20,690 nt of DNA from CALFUK01 sp964398295 (GTDB lineage Bacteria; Bacteroidota; Bacteroidia; Chitinophagales; Saprospiraceae): the NCBI GenBank assembly GCA_964398295.1, contig CAYNMW010000075.1:1-20690 (forward strand), written 5' to 3'. Made by a program: the position numbers and the translations under genes. Positions 1 to 5,720 of the stretch are shown in pieces (positions within the stretch are counted from its first letter, which is position 1; each line of letters opens with the position of its first letter). The notes beneath the pieces were generated by a model. The model did no database searches and was not told the DNA's origin. It saw only the letters and a list, made by a program, of their open reading frames with translations.

Positions 1-1304
1 TGTAAGGTAGAAAATTCATTGGAGCTTCCAACGGGGAAAGTCACTTTCAAGGTGTCAGCTTGTTCATGATAAGCTGAGGATAATGCACCCGGTAAAATGT
101 GAAGCTTGTATCTAATGGCTTCCTTCCAAGATGACTTTATGTAGATCAGTCGTTCATTAATGGAGTCTCTGATGATTTCAAAATCTGTTGTACCCGCGGT
201 ATCAATTACTTCAATTAAAGCCTTGTCTATATTTTTGATAGGATAGTTAAATCCCAGTTTCACATTTTTTGAAGGGGGGTGTTTGATGAAATTTGAAACT
301 TCCACTTCTGTGATTTCAAAAGCACCGGGTTTTGCTGCAACAGATTTTGTAAGACTTAAAGTATCACGATAATTTTGATCATTAGACAGAATGACTTCTT
401 GTATGCTATCAGAAGCAGGACTCAACCAAATCATTAAAGAGTCATCTTTAGCTTCGGAATAATCTATTTGAGCATTAGAGTTGATATTGATACCTTGGGC
501 GTATTGATTGTACTTTACCGATAAGTAATTTGGACTCCAATAATTATAATCCATGTATTGTAAATCCATTTCATTTTGGAATACATTCAATGAAAGTCCT
601 TTAATAGATTCTACCAGATTGATAGTGGTGTCCGAAAAACCGATGCTTTCTTCTTGAAGGTCAAATTTGTAGTTGAAATTAGCATCTTTTAAAGCCACCA
701 TTTTGAATTCATCTTCTCTTACATTACTAATGGTGAAAAATCCTTTCTCATCAGTTTTAGCAAAGTAGAAGGGATTTTCTTTGTATACAATGGAATCCTC
801 AAATACATCATACAACATGACGGTAACACCTTCGGCTGGCTCTTGGTTAACAGCGTCAATGACCTTTCCGCTAATTTGAAGTGAATCAATTACATCACCT
901 GTGCTAAAAACAAATTTATAGTTTTCAAGGCTGTTGCTTTCGGTAATGTCTTCTATAGCCGAACCGAAATTAATCGTGTAGGTGGTATTTTCTCTGAAGA
1001 CCTCGTCTGGATCAAAGGCGATGATAACATCTTTTCCTTTGAGTTCAACATCAGTCTTATATTCCAAAGGAGGGGAGAAGACGATTTGATTTTGTTGATC
1101 CTTAAGCCTGATCCATTCGTTAAATCGTAGGATGATGACCTTTTTATCAAATTGGGTTTGAAAATTTTCGGTGCTTGCAAGACTGTCAATTTGAGGTGGT
1201 TCGGTATCCTTATCACCTCCGACAGGGCTCACAATATTGGCACAAGCAGACAGTAAAAATAAAAGTAAAAGCCAGCAACTGATAAGATTATATTCATTCT
1301 TCAC
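1..1304 (-). CDS. Ig-like-domain lipoprotein, C-terminus cut off by window edge
   Basis: Reading the minus strand from a GTG at 1304 gives 434 codons without a stop to the left edge, so the 3' end is missing. The N-terminus is a lipoprotein signal: a hydrophobic stretch and the lipobox LSAC, with Cys21 as the predicted lipidated residue. It is followed by ANIVSPVGGDKDTEPP, a pattern typical of Bacteroidota surface lipoproteins that carry an SbsA-type Ig-like domain (Big_5). That domain is seen at about residues 33-135 (VIILRFNEWI, then TYTINFGSAIEDI and FVFSTGDVID). A second beta-rich module resembling a carboxypeptidase regulatory fold begins near residue 144 (SGKVIDAVNQEPAEGVTV). The product should be anchored in the outer membrane or periplasmic face; the substrate is unknown. 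No in-frame ATG lies close to the signal peptide, so GTG is chosen, with a weak ribosome site. It lies 53 nt downstream of xerD on the same strand and may be co-transcribed with it. Confidence 0.85.
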   Translation of the reverse strand, partial: MKNEYNLISCWLLLLFLLSACANIVSPVGGDKDTEPPQIDSLASTENFQTQFDKKVIILRFNEWIRLKDQQNQIVFSPPLEYKTDVELKGKDVIIAFDPDEVFRENTTYTINFGSAIEDITESNSLENYKFVFSTGDVIDSLQISGKVIDAVNQEPAEGVTVMLYDVFEDSIVYKENPFYFAKTDEKGFFTISNVREDEFKMVALKDANFNYKFDLQEESIGFSDTTINLVESIKGLSLNVFQNEMDLQYMDYNYWSPNYLSVKYNQYAQGININSNAQIDYSEAKDDSLMIWLSPASDSIQEVILSNDQNYRDTLSLTKSVAAKPGAFEITEVEVSNFIKHPPSKNVKLGFNYPIKNIDKALIEVIDTAGTTDFEIIRDSINERLIYIKSSWKEAIRYKLHILPGALSSAYHEQADTLKVTFPVGSSNEFSTL

Positions 1305-1357
1305 TCTAGTAAAATTACAAATCTTGTTTATAACGTTGATTTTTAAATAAAGTGCAC

Positions 1358-2269
1358 TTAAACAGCCTTTTTATTTCGAGGATGGAAGCTCATCAGGGTT
1401 TCTCTTAAATAACTGCTATCTAGATGCGTATATATTTCAGTTGTAAGAATGGACTCATGGCCCAGCATATCTTGGACGGCCCGTAAATTGGCTCCGCCTT
1501 CGACTAAATGTGTTGCAAAAGAATGTCTAAAGCTGTGTGGGCTTATAGATTTTGTAATATCATTCTTTGCACAAAGGTCTTTAATGATGTAGAAAATCAT
1601 CACTCTAGTTAGTTTTGCACCTCTTCTATTCAGAAAGACGAAATCCTCATGTCCTTTTTTAATCTTAAGCTGAGATCTATGATTTTCGCAGTAATATTTA
1701 ATCTGTTTTAGTGCATCAGTCCCAATAGGAACTAAGCGCTCTTTGTTATTTTTTCCAATAATTCTTACATATTCTTCTTCCCAATAAATACCAGATAAAG
1801 TCAGATTACAAAGTTCACTGACTCTTAAGCCACAAGCGTATAAAGTTTCAATAATGGCTCTGTTTCTATGGCCAAGAGGCTCACTAAGATCAATAGAATG
1901 AAGGATTTGTTGTATTTCTTGGTATGAAAGTACCTCAGGAATTTTTCTGGCCAATTTAGGTCCTTCTATTAATTCTGAAGGATCCTTATCTATGATGTCC
2001 TCTAACAATAGGTACTTAAAAAAACCACGAATTCCAGAGAGTATACGAGCATGTGTACTTGCTCCAATGCCAAGCTGCCCCATGTACTTTATGAATTTCA
2101 CCAAATCATCAAACATAAGTTGGTTTGGCATCTTATTGTCAAGATGCAATTGGGAAAATTCATAGAGTTTCAAAACATCATTTTTATACGCTAAAATGGA
2201 GTGTTTTGAGAGCCCTCTTTCCAATTGTAAATATTGTTCAAAGCCTCGAATACTGCTTTTCCAATCCAT
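1358..2269 (-). CDS. xerD: Site-specific tyrosine recombinase XerD
   Basis: This is a 303-residue tyrosine recombinase, the usual length for XerC/XerD, which act at dif sites to resolve chromosome dimers. The N-terminal SAM-like core-binding domain spans about residues 5-90 (LERGLSKHSILAYKNDV). The catalytic domain follows and carries the full active-site set: Arg149 (ACGLRVSEL), Lys173 (IGKNNKERLVP), His245 and Arg248 (SPHSFRHSFATHL), His271 (LGHES) and the nucleophile Tyr280 (EIYTHL). The C-terminus ends with the Xer-type HPR signature. The SPHxxRHxFATHL motif and the DPSELIEGPKL linker look more like XerD than XerC, which is why that symbol is used; XerC remains possible. The start is ATG at 2269. 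There are no neighbouring phage, integron or transposon genes, so a housekeeping role is inferred rather than integrase activity. The lipoprotein gene follows 53 nt downstream. Confidence 0.93.
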   Translation of the reverse strand: MDWKSSIRGFEQYLQLERGLSKHSILAYKNDVLKLYEFSQLHLDNKMPNQLMFDDLVKFIKYMGQLGIGASTHARILSGIRGFFKYLLLEDIIDKDPSELIEGPKLARKIPEVLSYQEIQQILHSIDLSEPLGHRNRAIIETLYACGLRVSELCNLTLSGIYWEEEYVRIIGKNNKERLVPIGTDALKQIKYYCENHRSQLKIKKGHEDFVFLNRRGAKLTRVMIFYIIKDLCAKNDITKSISPHSFRHSFATHLVEGGANLRAVQDMLGHESILTTEIYTHLDSSYLRETLMSFHPRNKKAV

Positions 2270-2435
2270 TCTAAATTATATAATTCACTAATGTTTAAAT
2301 AATTGATTCAGTGTAATTTATATAGCAAAAAGAACGCCAATTAACATTCAGGTAACAAACGTAACATTTAGCTAACCATCAATTAATCAATTGGTAATTA
2401 TTCATTAACTGTCAGGCAATACCAATGGTATAATT

Positions 2436-3188
2436 TTGCAGTATGGTCAATCAGGGAATTTTATTTTAGATACAGGTGCAGAAGATTTGTTTATCAACCA
2501 ATGTGATGAAAAGGATCACAGTAATGAAGAATTTACCACCATTCACGGTACAATATCTGCTAATAGTTTTGTCCTTCAAAAATTCAGTTTAGGAAATAAA
2601 GAATGGTCCAACCTTGAAGTATTCGGCCTCGACTTAAGTAATATCGAACAAACTTTAAATCAAAAAATTAGTGGCATTGTAGGATTATCACTCATCCAAC
2701 CTGCTTCTTTTTTAATTGATTATACCAAAGGTGTTATTGAATTAAATCCTTCCAAAGAAGTGGCACTAGACGGAAATAACAATTTCAGTATTCAAAGAGT
2801 CCCCTATGAAATCATAAATGAATCCTTCGCCGTTGTGGAATTTGATATTGAAGGTACGCTATATAAAATGGGCATTGATTCAGGTGCAGGGTGCAATGTA
2901 TTGTTTGAGTCAAAAAGAAAAATTAAAAAGAAAGCCATAAGAAAATCAGATTTAGCTTATCAAGTTAATAGTCCAAAAACAGAACTTAAATCATCTGCTT
3001 CATCAGGCTATGAATTTAATACCTGTCAATTGGCGAATATTAAAGTTAGAGGAGCAACATTCCTTCTCAATAAAAATTTTGATACTTCACTTAATATAGA
3101 TGGATTGATCAATCCATATCTTTTAGGTATTGATAAATACCTTTTTGATACCTCTCGAAAAGAACTCATCATATTTATTAGTAAGTAA
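2436..3188 (+). CDS. Clan AA aspartyl-protease-family protein, apparently 5'-truncated
   Basis: The 250-residue frame (from a TTG at 2436) shows two pepsin/retropepsin-type active-site motifs: DTG at residues 12-14 (GNFILDTGAEDLF) and DSG at residues 148-150 (GIDSGAGCNVLF). Each is followed by a hydrophobic beta region, as expected for a two-lobed bacterial aspartic protease. In Bacteroidota relatives a signal peptide and another beta strand precede the first motif. Here the frame is open only back to a TAA at 2406-2408. The 27 nt before the TTG still encode family-like sequence (SGNTNGII), but there is no ATG, GTG or signal peptide in it. The gene has therefore probably lost its 5' end or been frameshifted; alternatively it is translated from TTG as a leaderless cytoplasmic protein. 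Both catalytic aspartates remain. It is divergent from xerD across about 166 nt of AT-rich DNA. The fold is well supported; whether the gene is functional is uncertain. Confidence 0.65.
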   Translation: MQYGQSGNFILDTGAEDLFINQCDEKDHSNEEFTTIHGTISANSFVLQKFSLGNKEWSNLEVFGLDLSNIEQTLNQKISGIVGLSLIQPASFLIDYTKGVIELNPSKEVALDGNNNFSIQRVPYEIINESFAVVEFDIEGTLYKMGIDSGAGCNVLFESKRKIKKKAIRKSDLAYQVNSPKTELKSSASSGYEFNTCQLANIKVRGATFLLNKNFDTSLNIDGLINPYLLGIDKYLFDTSRKELIIFISK

Positions 3189-3225
3189 TAATAGATACTG
3201 TACTTTTTTGTTATTAGTATTTTGT

Positions 3226-3257
3226 CATTCTGACCGACTGAAAGGAGCGGAAGAATG
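3226..3257. repeat. REP-like imperfect palindrome 1
   Basis: The element begins CATTCT and ends AGAATG, so its ends are perfect 6-nt inverted repeats around a GC-richer centre (GACCGACTGAAAGGAGCGGA). It resembles the other two elements in this stretch (3278-3299 and 3471-3493). Short elements of this kind are commonly scattered between Bacteroidota genes. No transposase is nearby to explain mobility. Confidence 0.55.
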
Positions 3258-3277
3258 TGATTTGAACTATTATTACA

Positions 3278-3299
3278 ATTTCGACCGAAGTGGAGAAAT
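3278..3299. repeat. REP-like imperfect palindrome 2
   Basis: The 22-nt element starts ATTTC and ends GAAAT, flanking CGACCGAAGTGGA. It shares the GACCGA core with the element at 3226, which suggests a common family. Confidence 0.5.
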
Positions 3300-3368
3300 A
3301 TAACCTCGATGGTCTAAGTTTGAAACTTAGACCTAATATCAAACCTAGTTATTTGAATTTACCATCCA

Positions 3369-3460
3369 TGTTTACGGCGCCACCAATCCGCTTTCGCGGT
3401 GCCTTCACTCAAAGTGCTGTTGCACTTTGCTGCTTCGCAGTTCGTTCAGTTATACTCACT
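3369..3460 (+). repeat. Dispersed intergenic repeat, copy 1
   Basis: About 92 nt that reappear at 8605-8694 in the same orientation. The first 50 or so bases are almost identical between the copies (shared core CCGCTTTCGCGGTGCCTTCA); the second half is diverged but alignable up to the shared ACTCACT end. This copy contains a perfect small stem CCGC/GCGG (3388-3399) and a perfect 7-bp stem AAAGTGC/GCACTTT with a 4-nt loop (3411-3428). It looks like a structured, non-coding repeat. Confidence 0.65.
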
Positions 3461-3470
3461 TGTCGAATGT

Positions 3471-3493
3471 CATTCTGAGCTTGCCGAAGGATG
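3471..3493. repeat. REP-like imperfect palindrome 3
   Basis: A 23-nt element starting CATTCT and ending AGGATG around GAGCTTGCCGA. It is followed directly by the 39-bp repeat beginning at 3492. Translated, elements like this give the spurious peptide VILSLPKD, a recurring false ORF in genomes rich in such repeats. Confidence 0.55.
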
Positions 3494-3530
3494 TCGGTCG
3501 CCACTCCTTCAGAGTTCGTTCGTTCATTTC
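3492..3530 (+). repeat. 39-bp perfect repeat, copy 1
   Basis: These 39 nt (TGTCGGTCGCCACTCCTTCA and onward, ending CGTTCATTTC) recur without a mismatch at 3835-3873 on the other side of the assembly gap. Both copies are preceded within a few tens of bases by ACTCACTTGTCGA, so the true duplicated segment may be longer and imperfect. Confidence 0.75.
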
Positions 3531-3591
3531 GCAGATCGTTCAGTTATACTCACTCAAAGCATTGTCATGCTGCATAAGTTGTCTTGGGCGT

Positions 3592-3646
3592 CCTCGCTTA
3601 AGACTTATAAACACACACAATACTAAGCGCAAAACCACCGTAGTTT
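3592..3646 (+). repeat. 55-bp perfect repeat, left of gap
   Basis: The last 55 bases before the N run are identical to the first 55 bases after it (3747-3801). The unit contains a short CA-rich tract (ATAAACACACACAATACT). The identity stops exactly at the Ns on both sides, which points to contig-end overlap in the assembly rather than biology; a genuine unresolved tandem repeat is the alternative. Confidence 0.85.
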
Positions 3647-3746
3647 NNNNNNNNNNNNNNNNNNNNNNNNNNNNNNNNNNNNNNNNNNNNNNNNNNNNNN
3701 NNNNNNNNNNNNNNNNNNNNNNNNNNNNNNNNNNNNNNNNNNNNNN
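3647..3746. other. 100-N assembly gap
   Basis: Exactly 100 unknown bases, the conventional placeholder for a scaffold join of unknown length. Nothing can be said about its content; it lies inside a repeat cluster. Confidence 0.98.
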
Positions 3747-3801
3747 CCTCGCTTAAGACTTATAAACACACACAATACTAAGCGCAAAACCACCGTAGTT
3801 T
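3747..3801 (+). repeat. 55-bp perfect repeat, right of gap
   Basis: The second copy of the 55-bp unit, beginning at the first base after the gap. It continues into a GC-rich segment (GCGGCGCAGTCGCGCTTC) and then the second copy of the 39-bp repeat. Confidence 0.85.
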
Positions 3802-3834
3802 GCGGCGCAGTCGCGCTTCACTCACTTGTCGACC

Positions 3835-3873
3835 TGTCGGTCGCCACTCCTTCAGAGTTCGTTCGTTCATTTC
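3835..3873 (+). repeat. 39-bp perfect repeat, copy 2
   Basis: Identical over 39 nt to 3492-3530. Its last bases run straight into the first unit of the 20-nt tandem array at 3874. Confidence 0.75.
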
Positions 3874-3953
3874 AAGACGAAAAGGAAATGCATAAGACGA
3901 AAAGGAAATGCATAAGACGAAAAGGAAAGGTATAAGACAAAAAGGAAAGAAAT
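3874..3953 (+). repeat. Tandem array, four 20-nt units
   Basis: Four head-to-tail units starting at 3874, 3894, 3914 and 3934. Units 1 and 2 are identical (AAGACGAAAAGGAAATGCAT); units 3 and 4 drift at the 3' end and at one internal base (GACGA to GACAA in unit 4). The array ends about 34 nt before the ATG of the GltB-like gene, so it may lie in that gene's promoter or leader. A single very similar unit (AAGACAAAAAGGAAAGGAAT) sits at 8565-8584 inside another intergenic repeat. Confidence 0.85.
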
Positions 3954-3987
3954 AAATTATACTTTTACCTAGCTCAAAATATTGATC

Positions 3988-5607
3988 ATGCGCATAGCAA
4001 CCATTCTACTTTGTTTATTGGGATTAGCTGCTTTTAGCTGGCTGGGATTTTCATTTAGTTGGTGGTTTTATCCATTAGCAGGAATTTTCTTCCTTGCCAC
4101 AGGTGTCACGCTATATGACATCTTCCAAAATAAACATGCGATCACTAAAAACTTTCCACTCTTAGGAAGAAGCAGGTTTATAGCAGAATGGCTAAGACCC
4201 AAATTATATCAATACTTTATTGAGCCAGATACAGATGGACGTCCCTTTAATAGAATAGATCGATCCCTCATTTATGCAAGAGCTAAAAACGAAGTAGGCA
4301 CCACACCTTTTGGAACACAACTTAATGTATACAAAGAAGGATATGAATGGATGAATCATTCCATTGCAGCAATAGATCATCATGACATCGAAGCAGATCA
4401 AAGAGTGGAGATTGGTGGGCCCGATTGCAAACAGCCTTACAGCTGCAGCCTTTTTAATGTAGCCGCCATGAGCTTTGGTTCACTATCTAAAAATGCAGTG
4501 ATGGCATTAAATGGGGGAGCCGCCATTGGAGGGTTTGCACACAATACGGGAGAGGGAGGAATTTCTCCTTACCATGATAAGTTTGAAGGAGATCTCATCT
4601 ATCAAATAGGGACAGGTTACTTTGGTTGTCGATCTGAAGAGGGAGGATTTAGCCCTGAGTTGTACAAAGAGCGAACATCAGCTCCTAATGTAAAAATGAT
4701 CGAATTAAAATTGTCACAAGGAGCAAAGCCTGGGCACGGGGGAATTTTACCAGCCAAAAAAGTAACAGAAGAAATATCAAGGATCAGGAATGTCAAGATG
4801 GGAGAGGATGTACTATCTCCTCCTTATCACAAGGCCTTTAAGACGCCTATTGAATTGATGCATCTCATGAAGCAGATGAGAGATTTGTCTGGAGGAAAAC
4901 CAGTGGGTTTTAAATTATGTATCGGACATAAGGCAGAGTTTCTTTCATTGTGTAAAGCCATGTTAAAAACAGGAATTACACCAGACTTTATTACAGTCGA
5001 TGGAGGCGAAGGAGGCACCGGAGCTGCTCCTGTTGAATTTTCAAATGCAGTAGGTATGCCCTTTAAAGAAGGATTGGCTTTTGCCTACAATGCATTGGAA
5101 GGTTTTGGTTTGAAAACGAAAATTAAGATCATGACCTCAGGGAAAATCGTTTCTGGCTTTCATATGTTCAGAGCTTTAGCCTTAGGTGCGGATGCCTGCT
5201 ATAGTGCAAGAGCCATGATGATGGCTGTCGGCTGCATTCAAGCATTAGAGTGTAATAAGAATACCTGTCCAACAGGAGTGGCCACACAGAAAGAACACTT
5301 AGTAAAAGGTCTGGATGTTACAGACAAAAAACATAGAGTAGCTCAATATCATAAAGAAACGGTCAAAGCCTTCGTTGAACTTATGGGCGCTTCAGGTATT
5401 AATAATGCCAATCGTATTAATAGATCCCATGTGTATCGTCGTGTGGATCCAACCCATGTTGAAAGGTACGATGAAATTTATCCTTACATCAGAAGGGGCT
5501 GTCTTTTGAGCCCAGATACCATACCAGATAATTGGAAATCTGATATGGAGCTTTCAGACCCAAATACGTTTTTAACTAACCAGCCCTTGGAAAAATGGCA
5601 CTTGTGA
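3988..5607 (+). CDS. Membrane-anchored FMN-binding glutamate synthase-family protein
   Basis: This 539-residue protein corresponds to the central FMN-binding and synthase domain of the glutamate synthase large subunit (GltB), without the N-terminal glutamine amidotransferase or the C-terminal beta-helix domain. The N-terminus (about residues 2-42) has two closely spaced hydrophobic segments, so the enzyme is probably membrane-anchored. Domain motifs, numbered from the ATG: MSFGSLSK at 161-168, KPGHGG near 247, GGEGGTGAAP at 339-348 (FMN phosphate-binding region) and the 3Fe-4S cysteines C416-x5-C422-x4-C427 (ECNKNTCPTGVATQ). These cofactor features are complete. The physiological reaction of stand-alone family members is not settled, so glutamate synthase activity should not be assumed. 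The ATG at 3988 is chosen over an upstream TTG at 3982, which would add only two residues. The upstream region carries the 20-nt tandem array; the barrel-protein gene follows after 113 nt. Confidence 0.92.
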   Translation: MRIATILLCLLGLAAFSWLGFSFSWWFYPLAGIFFLATGVTLYDIFQNKHAITKNFPLLGRSRFIAEWLRPKLYQYFIEPDTDGRPFNRIDRSLIYARAKNEVGTTPFGTQLNVYKEGYEWMNHSIAAIDHHDIEADQRVEIGGPDCKQPYSCSLFNVAAMSFGSLSKNAVMALNGGAAIGGFAHNTGEGGISPYHDKFEGDLIYQIGTGYFGCRSEEGGFSPELYKERTSAPNVKMIELKLSQGAKPGHGGILPAKKVTEEISRIRNVKMGEDVLSPPYHKAFKTPIELMHLMKQMRDLSGGKPVGFKLCIGHKAEFLSLCKAMLKTGITPDFITVDGGEGGTGAAPVEFSNAVGMPFKEGLAFAYNALEGFGLKTKIKIMTSGKIVSGFHMFRALALGADACYSARAMMMAVGCIQALECNKNTCPTGVATQKEHLVKGLDVTDKKHRVAQYHKETVKAFVELMGASGINNANRINRSHVYRRVDPTHVERYDEIYPYIRRGCLLSPDTIPDNWKSDMELSDPNTFLTNQPLEKWHL

Positions 5608-5720
5608 TTTTTGTCATAGGAAAAAGACCAAAAAGAAGTCGTATTTTCGCATAGATATTGCTGGCCCGATATTAAACCTTTTACCTTTCTATATGTCTAA
5701 ATAGACTAAAGTATATTTAA

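Larger units (their letters stand above)
3189..3987. other. Gene-free repeat-rich stretch with assembly gap
   Basis: I see no credible gene in about 800 bp between the protease-like gene and the GltB-like gene. The short frames present translate REP-like DNA in several frames and contain the N gap. The stretch holds three palindromic REP-like elements, one copy of a dispersed repeat also present near 8605, a 39-bp perfect repeat, a 55-bp perfect repeat split by 100 Ns, and a four-unit 20-nt tandem array ending about 34 nt before the next start codon. Each is listed separately. Confidence 0.75.

Noticed and set aside
1358..2269. Integrase of a mobile element
   Set aside because: Length, motifs and HPR end fit housekeeping Xer recombinases, and there are no att-like repeats or mobile-element genes around it.
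3290..3756. Short plus-strand frames in the repeat-rich stretch
   Set aside because: They overlap each other in several frames, translate REP-like DNA (VILSLPKD-type peptides) and one runs through the N gap; there is no domain or start-site support.
3874..3953. CRISPR array for the 20-nt units
   Set aside because: Units are directly adjacent with no spacers and no cas genes are nearby.
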